Assembly (NCBI RefSeq): GCF_004364325.1 | Contig: NZ_SOCP01000008.1 | Location: 62,001 to 126,000 of the forward strand | Reading direction: 5' to 3' | DNA: 64,000 bases | DNA from: Actinophytocola oryzae | GTDB lineage: Bacteria; Actinomycetota; Actinomycetes; Mycobacteriales; Pseudonocardiaceae | Shown: positions 53,852 through 63,400 of the stretch, one piece after another | Layout of the letters: every line of letters starts with the position of its first letter | Position numbering within the stretch: position 1 is the stretch's first letter | Made by a program: the position numbers and the translations under genes | Notes under the pieces: model-generated | What the model was told of the DNA's origin: nothing | What the model saw: only the letters and a program-made list of their open reading frames with translations | Databases searched by the model: none

Positions 53852-54811
53852 TCAGCAGCCGGCGTGCCGCAACAGCACGGCCGGTTGTCCCGCGTCGAGC
53901 GCCTCGGCGAACTCCGCCCACCGGCGGGAGTTCTCCCTGGCGAGCCCGACGACCAGGCCGGCGAGGTGCCCGGGGACGGCGGCAGCGGCCTCTTCCCAGT
54001 CGGCGTTGGACATTCCCTCGCCGAGAGCACGGAGAAGCCAGCGCCCGTGCTCGCTGAAACGCAGTACGGGATCACTGCGGAGCACCCGCAGCGACGAGGT
54101 CACCTCGACATCGGCCATCTCCGCCGCGACGGCGGGGCTTCTGGTGCCACGCTGCTCGCCCGCGCGGACCTTCGGCGGGATCGGGTCGTCGCCCCGGCGC
54201 AGCCTGGCACGGACGTCACGCACCGTGCCAGGCGCGATGCCCGCGACACGGGCGACCTCCCGCAGTGACGCGTCCGGGTTGTCCTCCAGGTAGAGACGTG
54301 CGGCCTCCCGGCCCGCGGCCGTGCTCAGCGGGCGTGTCCGACCGTCCCTGCCGATCCTGCTGTGCAACTCGGGAAGCTCCGTGGTTGCACACGCCCGGAT
54401 CCCGGCGATCGTCTTGCTCGACAGCCCCGTCACGGCCGCGATCGCGCCGTCGGACCAGTGCGCGTGCGTCAGCACGATCCGCCGCACCGCGGCCCGCCGG
54501 TCCGCGTCGGACAGAGGCAGTCCCCGGTGCGTGTTGGCGAGTACGGAAAGGACGAACGCATCTCGTTCGTCGCCGTCGAAGAACGTGACGGAAACGCGCT
54601 CCTCCCCGCGCAGGTGCGCCGCGCGCAGGCGGTGCCGCCCGTCGATGACACACATCGTCGGCCGGTGCACGACAATCGGCGGCAGCGGAATGTCGGACTC
54701 GGCAAGCGTCCTGACGTGCACCGGATCTGTTCCGCTCGTCCGCGGAGACGGTATACCTGTTTTCAGCACACTTATCTGGACCGTCGCGTGATGCAAGGAA
54801 ACTACCGCCAT
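53852..54811 (-). CDS. StrR-like pathway-specific activator (ParB-like N-terminus)
   Basis: 319 residues from ATG 54811, with an AGGA directly before it, so the exact start is uncertain. The N-terminal ParB/Sulfiredoxin-like domain reads DPVHVRTLAESDIPLPPIVVHRPTMCVIDGRHRLRAAHLRG (region about 28-70), and a helix-turn-helix follows at HWSDGAIAAVTGLSSKTIAGIR. This is the pattern of StrR, NovG, Tei15* and Bbr-type regulators of antibiotic clusters. A second HTH-like stretch is LREVARVAGIAPGTVRDVRARL. It heads a four-gene leftward operon and may bind the inverted repeat at 47796-47850. Confidence 0.88.
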   Translation of the reverse strand: MAVVSLHHATVQISVLKTGIPSPRTSGTDPVHVRTLAESDIPLPPIVVHRPTMCVIDGRHRLRAAHLRGEERVSVTFFDGDERDAFVLSVLANTHRGLPLSDADRRAAVRRIVLTHAHWSDGAIAAVTGLSSKTIAGIRACATTELPELHSRIGRDGRTRPLSTAAGREAARLYLEDNPDASLREVARVAGIAPGTVRDVRARLRRGDDPIPPKVRAGEQRGTRSPAVAAEMADVEVTSSLRVLRSDPVLRFSEHGRWLLRALGEGMSNADWEEAAAAVPGHLAGLVVGLARENSRRWAEFAEALDAGQPAVLLRHAGC

Positions 54812-55389
54812 TCCTGATGGCCCGCACTTCGCGGTGAAACGAGCCGTGACGATTGTCATGAATAGTCGCGCAGAAGGGAAAGTTCGCACAGGGTGCGGCG
54901 GCTGTCAAGCAAGCGCGATCCGGTCTTCCGCGGGTGGCGAGAGTGAGATGCAAGAGCGCGTCCGCAGGCCGTGACGGGCTCCGTTCAAACGGAAGTGGCT
55001 GGCCAACTCCGCGCTGTGGTTGGGAAGCGGTCCCTCTGGCGGCGGTGGGGCGATGGCATGAACCGGCCACGCGCTGTGGTCGGCAGAATGGCGACTGGCA
55101 CCAACGTGACAATTTCAGGGGTTGATTCGTAATAGGTAATGCCGGTGAGTCCAGTTCGGACTGGTAGCTGCCTCGGCTCCGACTGGACCCCTTTTCGTTC
55201 GACATGGCTGATGTCGACGGGATCGACATCAGCGGGGGTCGTGCTCGGGCGTCGTGGAGGGTCGCGACCCGTGGGTCGTTGTGGGTCGTTCGACGGACGC
55301 GAGCTGTCAGTTGATGTTGCTACGCTCCCGGATCGGTGTGGTGATCGGATGACGGCACAAGGGAGTGGAGTCTGGAACGTCTTGAGCGG
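54812..55389. other. Intergenic stretch at the right edge of the cluster
   Basis: Nearly 580 bases between the StrR-like start and the end of the decarboxylase relic. It contains the regulator's promoter and the low-GC block TTGATTCGTAATAGGTAATG near 55120, possibly promoter DNA. No gene or RNA is supported. Several frames are open but arginine-rich. Confidence 0.4.
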
Positions 55390-55941
55390 TCACCTGGGAG
55401 GTGCGTGCTCGGCGAGGACCGCGCAGAGTCGGTCCACGTCGGACTCCGTGGTGCGCCAGTTGCTGAAGGCCACGCGGAACCCGGGCGTGCCGTCGTACAC
55501 GGTCGGGGTGATGACGGCCTCGCCGCTGTCGGCGACGGCTCGGACCAGCGCGTCGACGCGCTCCTGGGTCGGGGCCTCGGCGAGGGTGGGCGCACGTTCC
55601 AGGTCCACCGCCGCCGAGTCGCCGCCGCTGACCGCGTTCTGGTCGTACACGCTGGTCAGCCAGTCCCCGGCGACCGAGGCCGGTGTGGCGCCGCCGGTGA
55701 CGAACCCGAAGTACCTCGGCCCGGCACTGCCGGAGAACCACGGTGCCCAGTGCCGCTCGAACCGGCTGAGCGCGCCTGCCGCGCCGCTACCGGACTCGGG
55801 CACCGGCGCAGCAACCACCTCGGGTGCCTGTGCGGCTACGGGGCGGGTGGCCAGGCCGGCGAGCACCCGTCTCGCGGTCGCCACGGCAGCCGCCAGCAGG
55901 TCGTCGAAGGTGTGGAGGTCCTCGGTGAGCTTCTGGTCCAT
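55390..55941 (-). pseudogene. PLP-dependent amino acid decarboxylase with its middle deleted
   Basis: 183 residues in an open frame, where the family needs 450-500. The first 95 residues (GSAGPRYFGFVTGGATPAS, GDWLTSVYDQNA) are the N-terminal segment of group II decarboxylases. The last 60 (SGEAVITPTVYDG, GFRVAFSNWRTTESDVDRL) are their C-terminus. The central PLP-lysine domain of about 280 residues is missing in frame, with the joint near DQNAVSGGDSAAVDLERAP. It cannot bind PLP. The ATG is shared with the aminotransferase stop (TGATG), so it is translationally coupled to that gene and may still be expressed. Confidence 0.8.
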
Positions 55942-57047
55942 CAGTTGCCTCCGGTGATGGCGTCGCCGAGTCGGTCGAGCGCGGTCGTGAAGTCCTCGAC
56001 CGGCAGGTGACCGAAGCCGAGCCGGAACACCCGGTCCTGCTCACCGAACCACGAACCGGGTGCGACGCGCGTGCCGTTGCGGGCGAGGCGGGCGTAGAAG
56101 GCGTCCGTGCCGCGGTCGGCGGGCAGGCGCAGGCAGCACAGGGCGCCCCCGTCCGGCCGGACGATCTCCACGGGCACCGTCCGGGTCCAGTCCAGGAGCT
56201 CGGTCAACGCCTCGGCCAACCGCCTCGCCCGCGTGGCGAGGATGTCGGTGCGCCGCCGGAGTACCTGTGCGGCAAGGAACTCCTCCGCGGTGGGGCAGGC
56301 GATGGTGGTGTGGAACTTGGCCTGCCGAAGCCGTTCGTACAGCCCGGCGTCGGTCGTGGTCAGCCAGCCGATCCGCAGCCCTGGCGCGCCGTGCGCCTTC
56401 GACAGCGACGAGGTCGTGACGAGTCGCGACGACAGCCCCGCGACCGACCGGGGCACCGGGTCGTCGCCATAGGTGGACTCGCGGTAGGTCTCGTCGACCA
56501 GCACGACCGCCGTCGGCGCGCGGTCGGCCACCTCGGCGAGCACCGCACGCAGCTCGTCGTCGGTGAACCGGACGCCTGCCGGGTTCTGCGGTGAGGCGAG
56601 CGACACCAACCGGGTACGCGGCGTGAGCGCGTCGGCGATCCGGGACAGCGGCAGCCGGTAGCCGTCGTCGAACGACAGCGGCACCACGTCCACCTGTGCG
56701 CCGAGTCCTTCCGGGACGGTCCTGGTCGGCGGGAAGCACGGTGTGGCGAGGAGAACCCGGTCACCGGGGCCGCAGATCGCCTGGGCGAGCAGGAACATCG
56801 CCTCGATCGCGCCGACCGTCACCAGTACCTGTGCTGCGGCCACACCGGAGCTCGCGGCGATCAGCTCGCGCAGCTCGGCGTCGCCGTGTGTCGTGCCGTA
56901 GCCGAGTGTCAGCTCCGTCAGTTCGGCCGGGTCGGCGAGGTCGCCGAGGCGCAGCGGCGGGCTGGTGCTCTCGGCCAGGTCGTAGCGCACCGGGCGATCG
57001 ATCAGGGCGGTCATGCCGCTGGACTGGAAGGTGGTCACGGTGTCCAT
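55941..57047 (-). CDS. Class I/II PLP-dependent aminotransferase
   Basis: 368 residues. Fold type I landmarks: VTVGAIEAMFLLAQAICGPGD near 76-96, PQNPAGVRF, VLVDETYRES for the PLP aspartate, and TTSSLSKAHGAPGLRIGW, where the lysine in S-K-A is the PLP site, with the RIGW phosphate arginine. The C-terminal substrate arginine is in FRLGFGHLP. It starts 55 bases from the divergent MocR regulator gene, which is likely to control it, and is coupled to a broken decarboxylase. An amine-acid pathway is likely but the substrate is unknown. Confidence 0.9.
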   Translation of the reverse strand: MDTVTTFQSSGMTALIDRPVRYDLAESTSPPLRLGDLADPAELTELTLGYGTTHGDAELRELIAASSGVAAAQVLVTVGAIEAMFLLAQAICGPGDRVLLATPCFPPTRTVPEGLGAQVDVVPLSFDDGYRLPLSRIADALTPRTRLVSLASPQNPAGVRFTDDELRAVLAEVADRAPTAVVLVDETYRESTYGDDPVPRSVAGLSSRLVTTSSLSKAHGAPGLRIGWLTTTDAGLYERLRQAKFHTTIACPTAEEFLAAQVLRRRTDILATRARRLAEALTELLDWTRTVPVEIVRPDGGALCCLRLPADRGTDAFYARLARNGTRVAPGSWFGEQDRVFRLGFGHLPVEDFTTALDRLGDAITGGN

Positions 57048-57077
57048 CGTCGAAGCGGGCCCGCTGGTGCGGCAGGG

Positions 57078-57117
57078 CCAATTCGGCTAAATTGGTTTGC
57101 TGATGGAGCCAATTGGG
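57078..57117. promoter_or_regulatory. CCAATT-repeat operator of the MocR/aminotransferase pair
   Basis: CCAATT at 57078-57083 and its inverse AATTGG at 57090-57095 form an 18-base inverted repeat. A further CCAATTGG, itself palindromic, lies at 57109-57116 inside the first codons of the MocR gene. AT-rich repeats are rare here and stand out. They are the probable autoregulatory binding site for the MocR protein in the divergent promoter. Confidence 0.6.
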
Positions 57118-58527
57118 TTGGTGGAGCGTCTCGGTCGCTGGTCGTCGGGCCGGGGCCCGCTGTACGTGCTGCTCGCGACACGGATGCGCACGCTGATCGA
57201 CGACGGCGAGCTGCCGCCGGGCTCGCGGCTGCCACCGGACCGTGTGCTGGCCTCGGCGCTCGCGGTCGGCCGCACCACGGTCGTCGCCGCGTACGATCAG
57301 CTGGCCGTGGAGGGCCGGATCGTGCGCAGGCAGGGCAGCGGCACCAGGGTCGCCGGTGCCGCCTCGGCACAGTCCCGCACCACCACTGAGACGCCCATGT
57401 TCCTGCACCTGCTCGAACAGCAGGACGGGGTGATCATGCAGGGGTGCGCCGCGCCCGACCGGCCACCGCCTGAGCTGGTCGAGGCGTACACCAACATCCT
57501 GCCGCTGCTGGCGGACACCGTGGGCGACATCGGCTACTACCCGATGGGGCACATCGTGCTGCGCCGTGCGATCGCCGAGCGGTACGAGCGGCGTGGCGTG
57601 CCGACGACGCCGGACGAGGTGCTGGTCACCTCGGGCGGCCAGCAGGCGCTTTCCCTGCTGTCACGTGCGTTGCTGTCGCCGGGCGACCGCGTCCTGGTCG
57701 AGGCGCCGACCTTTCCCGGTGCGTTGGAGGCGTTCCGGGAGGAGGGAGCGGTGCCACGCGGGCTGCCGGTCGGGCTCGCCGGGTTCACGAACGCCGTCGC
57801 GGAACACCGTCCCGTCCTCGCCTACGTCGTCGCCACCTTCCACAACCCGACCGGCGCCGTGCTCCCCGCGCTGCAGCGGCGGCGGCTGGCGGAGACCGCG
57901 CGCGAGAACGACATCACGCTGATCGACGACGAGGTGCTCGCCGATCTCGGCTTCCCGGGTGAGCCGACACCGCCGCCGCTCGTCGCCTACGACGACCACG
58001 TGATCACGGTCGGCTCGCTGAGCAAGGTCATCTGGGGCGGCCTGCGCATCGGCTGGGTCCGCGCGCCGGCGCGGGTGGTCGCACGACTGGCACGGTTGCG
58101 GGCCGTGAGCGACCTGGGCGGCAACATCCCGGCGCAGCTCGCCGCCGCGGACCTGGTGTCGCACCTGGCCGTGCCGCAGCGGCGGAGTGCCGTGGACCGC
58201 AGGGCGCAGTACGAGCACCTGCGTGCCGAGCTCGCCAGACACCTCCCGGACTGGCAGGTACCCACCGTGCCCGGCGGCCAGACGCTGTGGGTCCGCCTGC
58301 CGCACGGCGACGGCACGTCGTTCGCCCAGACGGCACTGCGGCACGGTGTCGCCGTGCTCCCGGGCACCGGTCTCGACGCGGAGGGCGGGAGCACGGACCA
58401 CATACGCCTCCACTTCGTCGCCCCACCGGACCAGCTGACCGAGACCGTCCGCCGCATGGCCACCGCATGGCACGCCTACGACCACCAACCCGACCACGTC
58501 CCCTCGATGCCGACCATGGCGATCTGA
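57103..58527 (+). CDS. MocR/PdxR-type regulator (GntR helix-turn-helix fused to aminotransferase)
   Basis: 474 residues from ATG 57103 (a TTG six bases earlier is less likely). The N-terminal GntR winged helix includes LATRMRTLIDDGELPPGSRLPP and ALAVGRTTVVAAYDQLAVEG (residues about 20-75). The rest is a fold type I aminotransferase domain with VTSGGQQALSLLSRALL, TFHNPTGAVLP, LIDDEVLADLGFPG and VGSLSKVIWGGLRIGWVR, where the lysine binds PLP. MocR proteins sense PLP or amino compounds and activate a divergent enzyme gene, here the aminotransferase. It probably uses a leaderless or nearly leaderless mRNA, since no ribosome site is seen. Confidence 0.92.
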   Translation: MEPIGLVERLGRWSSGRGPLYVLLATRMRTLIDDGELPPGSRLPPDRVLASALAVGRTTVVAAYDQLAVEGRIVRRQGSGTRVAGAASAQSRTTTETPMFLHLLEQQDGVIMQGCAAPDRPPPELVEAYTNILPLLADTVGDIGYYPMGHIVLRRAIAERYERRGVPTTPDEVLVTSGGQQALSLLSRALLSPGDRVLVEAPTFPGALEAFREEGAVPRGLPVGLAGFTNAVAEHRPVLAYVVATFHNPTGAVLPALQRRRLAETARENDITLIDDEVLADLGFPGEPTPPPLVAYDDHVITVGSLSKVIWGGLRIGWVRAPARVVARLARLRAVSDLGGNIPAQLAAADLVSHLAVPQRRSAVDRRAQYEHLRAELARHLPDWQVPTVPGGQTLWVRLPHGDGTSFAQTALRHGVAVLPGTGLDAEGGSTDHIRLHFVAPPDQLTETVRRMATAWHAYDHQPDHVPSMPTMAI

Positions 58528-58646
58528 CGATCGGTTACCGGGTGCGCCAGCGGTGGCGACCAGTCGTCGGCGTCCGTTCAGTCCTAGCGGCGGCAACTTG
58601 GGTGTACCTACCCTGTCCGTTGGGGGAAAACGGAAAGGGGTCTCAA

Positions 58647-59057
58647 GTGCGCAGGATCCTGTCGTTGTTCGCCGCCGTTGTCGCCGCCGTCGGTCTGAGC
58701 CTGGTGCCGTCCGGATCGGCGTCGGCACTGGGTGGTGAGTCGCTGCTCTGCCGAGTCGTGCCGGTCACCGGGAACCCGCCGTTCACCCAGACGTGCAGCA
58801 ACCGGACGCTGATCAACGGGACCTACAGCGCCGGGTTCCACGTGTTCAACACGTCCGGTAGCTACGACAGCATCAGTTGGGTCGTGCCGAGCCCCTACAG
58901 CTCGGTCGGCTGCGGCGGGTTCGACTGCTCCATCGACATGAGCAGCCGGTCCGACCAGACCGTCACCGTGCAGGTGGTGCTCACCCAGGCCGGCGTGTCG
59001 GTGACCCTGTCCGCGACCGCGCACATCAACGCGGTCTGCGGAGGCCGGCTCTGCTAG
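58647..59057 (+). CDS. Small secreted protein of unknown function
   Basis: 136 residues from GTG 58647, with GGAAAGGGG nine bases upstream. The signal peptide is plain: R-R-I-L-S-L-F-A-A-V-V-A-A-V-G-L-S-L, then SGSASA. The mature part, about 110 residues, is a beta-rich domain with six cysteines (LLCRVV, TCSN, VGCGGFDCS, AVCGGRLC), so it is probably disulfide-stabilised outside the cell. I do not recognise the family. Confidence 0.75.
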   Translation: MRRILSLFAAVVAAVGLSLVPSGSASALGGESLLCRVVPVTGNPPFTQTCSNRTLINGTYSAGFHVFNTSGSYDSISWVVPSPYSSVGCGGFDCSIDMSSRSDQTVTVQVVLTQAGVSVTLSATAHINAVCGGRLC

Positions 59058-59184
59058 TCCGGGTGTCGGCCGGCTGAACTCGAGCCACGTGCGCGAACAC
59101 GTTGGTGTGCAGGTTCCTCCTGGATGGTTCGGGCTCGCCCGCGGGGGTATGACCACCCGGGATGCCTGTGGAGGGAGGGGCCGG

Positions 59185-60423
59185 GTGGACGTGGTCGTGG
59201 TCGGCGCCGGGCTGGCGGGGCTCAACGCGGCGTGTCAGCTGCGCGAGGCCGGGTTGGACGTGACGGTGTGCGAGGCGGCGGACGTGGTGGGTGGCCGGGT
59301 GCGCACCGATGTCGTCGACGGGTTTCGGCTCGATCGCGGCTTCCAGGTCCTGCTGCCCTCGTACCCCGCGGTTCGGGCGCTGCCCGGGCTGAGGACGCTG
59401 CGGCTGCAGCCCTTCACGCGCGGGGTGGCCGCAGAGGGGACCGGCGGACGGCTGGTGCTGACGCCACCGTGGCAGCGACCGTCCGGGTCCGCGGACGTGC
59501 TGCGCTTCGCGCTCGGCCGCCCTCGGGACGCGGTCGCCGTCGGGATGTTCTCGGCACGTGACGTGGCCGCCCCGGCCGACGTCCTGCGTGCGCTGCCGAG
59601 GCGGACCACCTCGGCCGGGCTTTCGGATGCCGGCGTGTCGGACAGGACGGTCGAGGACGTGTTCCGGCCGTTCCTGGCCGGGGTCTTCCTCGACCGCGAC
59701 CTGGCGACCTCCTCCCGTGTGTTCCACCTCGTGTGGCGCTCGTTCCTGCGCGGCGGTGCCGCTCTGCCCGCGTCCGGCATGGGTGCGTTGCCACACCTGC
59801 TGGCGGCCCGGCTCGACCCGGGGACCGTCCGCCTCGGCACGTCGGTGAGTTCCGTGACCGACGACGGTGTCCGCCTGGGATCGGGTGAGGTGGTCAGGGC
59901 CCGTGCGGTCGTGGTGGCCACGGACGGCACGACCGCGGCCCGCCTGTTGCCGGGTGTGCCCGCGCCGAGCTGGCACGGGGTCACCACGTACTACTACCGG
60001 CTGCCCGCGCCTGCCCCGGAAACCGGCGGCACGCTGCTGGTCGACGGCACGAGTGGGTTGTTGGTCAACACCGCGGTGGTCAGCAACGTCGCGCCGGGCT
60101 ACGCCCCGCCGGGGCAGGCGCTGGTCGCGGCCTCGGTGCCCGAACGGCTCGACGAGGACGGACTGGAGACGGCGGTGCGGGAGGGACTCGCCCGGCTCTA
60201 CGACACGAGCACCCGGGACTGGGACCTGCTGGCGTCCTACGCGATCCCCGAAGCGCTGCCGGCGATGGGACCGGACCACCCGCTGCGTCGGCCGGTGCGG
60301 GTGGCGGCCGGCCGTTACGTCTGCGGCGACCACCGCGACACCAGCTCGATCCAGGGCGCTCTCGTCTCCGGCCGCCGCGCCGCGGCCGCCGTGCTCGAGG
60401 ACCTGGCTCGTTCGACCACCTGA
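59185..60423 (+). CDS. FAD-dependent amine-oxidase/protoporphyrinogen oxidase-like enzyme
   Basis: 412 residues. GTG 59185 is preferred, as GGAGGGAGGGGCCGG precedes it and the FAD motif begins at once: VVVVGAGLAGLNAACQLREAG then EAADVVGGRVRTD (dinucleotide fold and G-G-R). Toward the end, RYVCGDHRDTSSIQGALVSGRRAAAAV carries the second FAD contact. This is the NAD(P)-binding/amine-oxidase fold seen in carotenoid desaturase and protoporphyrinogen oxidase relatives. It stands alone and converges with the RHS gene on its right, leaving about 30 bases between stops. Confidence 0.85.
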   Translation: MDVVVVGAGLAGLNAACQLREAGLDVTVCEAADVVGGRVRTDVVDGFRLDRGFQVLLPSYPAVRALPGLRTLRLQPFTRGVAAEGTGGRLVLTPPWQRPSGSADVLRFALGRPRDAVAVGMFSARDVAAPADVLRALPRRTTSAGLSDAGVSDRTVEDVFRPFLAGVFLDRDLATSSRVFHLVWRSFLRGGAALPASGMGALPHLLAARLDPGTVRLGTSVSSVTDDGVRLGSGEVVRARAVVVATDGTTAARLLPGVPAPSWHGVTTYYYRLPAPAPETGGTLLVDGTSGLLVNTAVVSNVAPGYAPPGQALVAASVPERLDEDGLETAVREGLARLYDTSTRDWDLLASYAIPEALPAMGPDHPLRRPVRVAAGRYVCGDHRDTSSIQGALVSGRRAAAAVLEDLARSTT

Positions 60424-60454
60424 GGCTCCTCGCCTCGCGTCCGGGGTTCTGCGG

Positions 60455-63400
60455 CTACATGCGTTCGCCTGGCGGGACGTTGAAGCGGTTGCCGCCGACC
60501 GTGTCGTACGTGCCGTTGGACGGGCCGACGTGTGTCTCGCCCACGGTGTTCAGGTTGGCGTCCTCGGTCAGGATCTCGGTGTTCCGGTTCGGGTAGTACT
60601 CGGCGTAGGAGCTGTTGCCGTTGGGGTCGTGGTAGTACTGCGTGCCCGAGTAGTCCGGGCGCACCATCGACTCGGTCCACTGACCGTTGGGCCGTTGGGT
60701 GACCAGGGTCGTCGAGCCGTTCTGCTGGTCGTGGGTCATCGTCCACTGGTTGCCCTGCGAGTCCACGCCCTGTACCGGGTTGTGCCCGAGGCTGGTCTGC
60801 GGCGTGCCACCCGGGGTGAAGGTGTGGATGCCGTCCGGTGACCCGACGTGGACGTTGGTGCCCTGGGCGTTGGCGTAGCCCTGGAACTGCGTCTGGCAGG
60901 AGTTGCACATCGGCCGGGTCACCACGACCGGGTTGTGGCCGTGCTGGCCGTTCCACGCCTGCAGCTCGGCGTGCGAGGCGTTGTACTGGCCCGGCACGCC
61001 GCCGTCGAAGGTGTGCGGCTGGAACGGCGTGGTCGAGTTGTTCATGATCGTCTGCGGCGGGACCGTGTCGAACCGGCCCGGGGGTGAGGTCCAGCCGCTC
61101 TGGTACTGGTTGTAACCGGTGAACGCGTTGGTCTTCTCGCCGGGGTAGTGCCCCTGGTTGTTCAGCGTCTGGCACGCCGCGGGCATCAGCCCGAGCGGGT
61201 CGGCCGCGGCGGTCGGGTTTCCCGCGTAGGCGCGCGGGTTCGCCGACGGGGTCAGCCCGAGCGGGTCGTGCGTCGCGTACCGGCCCACGAGCGGGTCGTA
61301 GTAGCGGTGCACGTTGTAGTACAGGCCGGTCTCGTCGTCGTGGTACTGGCCGGGGAACCGCAGCGGTGTCCCGGCCGGGTTGGGCGCGCCACCCCACAGC
61401 GTGGTGTCCTGGTGCCAGTCGAGCCTGCCTGCCGGGTCGACCAGCTCGGTCGGCGTGCCGACCAGGTCCGTCACGATCGCCTGGAACCGCTGGTCCGTCC
61501 ACCGCGCACCGGCCGCCGCCCGCGTGGTCTGGCTGATCGCGCGGTGGCCGGGGGCCCAGTGCCACACCAGCGCCGCCGCACCGTCACGCACCTGCTCGGC
61601 CACCGTCGTGCCGTCCCAGGTGAAGTCGGTGCGCTCGAGCACCGAGCCGTCCGGGGCGACCCGGCGCTTCCACACCCGACGGCCCAGCGCGTCGTAGCCG
61701 TAGCGCCACCGGCCGGCGGGCGTGTCGGTCCACACCAGACGATCCTCGGCATCCCAGCCGAACCGCCAGGTGTCGACCTGCCCGGGACGGGTCACCTCGC
61801 GCAGCACCATGCGGCCCTCGGCGTCGTAGCCGTACCGGACGTTGCCCGCCCGCAGCACCAACGTGCCCCGGTACTCACGTGGCCCGTGGCCGTTCTGGCC
61901 CCGGTGCGACTGCGCGTGCACTAGGTTGCCCGCGGGGTCGTAGCCGTAGTGCTCGGTGCCGTGCGCACCGCGCACCACGGTGACCCTGCCCGCCGCGTCG
62001 AGGTCGAACGTCCGCCCGCCGGTGAGCTGGTCGTCGACCGACGCCAGCCGGCCGTCTACCCGGTAGTGGTAGGAACGCCGTTGCAGCGTCGTGGGGTTCG
62101 CTCCGGCGAGCACGGTCTGCGAGGTCAGCCGGTCGGCCGGGTCCCACTGCTGGGCCACCAGCACGTCGCCGACCCGCCGCTCGACCTCGCGCCCGGACGC
62201 GTCGTAGCCGAACCGGATCGTGCGGCCCGCGGTGTGCAGGGCGGTCGGGCGGCCCGCCTGGTCGTGCTCCCACGCGCTGAGCGCGCCGGACGGCGTGCGC
62301 CTGCCGACCCGGCGGCCAAGGGCGTCGTAGCGGGAGGACAGGACGCGCCCGTCCACCGCCTCGGACAGCACGCGCCCGGCGGCGTCGTAGGTGATCACGA
62401 GGTCCGCGTCCACTGTGGTGGCTCGCACGACCCGGCCGACGCCGTCGTAGACCAGGCGTGCCGAACCGTCGGCGTGGTTGCGCGCCACCACGCGCCCGCG
62501 TGCGTCCCGTGTGTAGCGGACGACCTGGCCTGCCGCGTTCGTGCGCGCGACGAGCTGCCCGGCGGCGTCGTAGGCGTAGCGCACGAGCCGGCCGTCGAAG
62601 TCCTGTTCGGACAACAGGTTCCCGACCGGGTCGTAGGTGTAGCGCCACACCCGGCCCTGCTCGTTGGTGACCGTCGTCGGCCGCAGTTCGGTGTCGTAGG
62701 CGAACTCGAGGCGCGTGCCGTCCGGCCGCACCTCGGCGACCGGGAGGTCGAACGTGCCGATGTCGACACGGGTGACCGCACCGGCGGCGTCGCGTGACTC
62801 ACGCAGGTTGCCCTCGCCGTCGTGGCGCAGCACGACACGCGTGCCGTCCGGGTCGACCCGGCTCGCAGGCCTGCCCTCCGGGGTCCACGTGAACAGGGTC
62901 TGCCCGCCGAGCCGGTCCACGACCTGCGCCTTGCGGCCCAGCTCGTCGTAGGCGTAGCGGGTGGTCGCGCCGTCCGGGCCGGTCGCCGAGACGACCAGGC
63001 CCAGCAGGTTCACCTCGTAGGTGGTGGTGCCGCCTGCCGCGTCGGTGACCGTGCGCAGGTTGCCCAGGTCGTCGTAGCCGTACGTGGTCCGCCCGCCCAG
63101 CGGGTCGACCACCGCGGTCAAGGCGCCTGCTGGGCTGTACTCGCGCCGCCACACCGCGCCGTCCGGGTCGACCACCGACACCAGACGACCGAAGGCGTCG
63201 TACTCGCCCAACGACCGGGTCCCGTCCGGGTAGGTCACCGCGACCAGGTTGCCGCGCTCGTCGTAGGTGTAGGAAGTCGTGCGCCCCAACGGGTCCGTGT
63301 GGGACACGCGCTGGTGGTGCTCGTTCCACCCGAAGGTCGTCGCGTTGCCGAGCGGATCCGTCTCGCGCACGACCCGGTAGCGCTCGTCCAGGTGGTAGAC

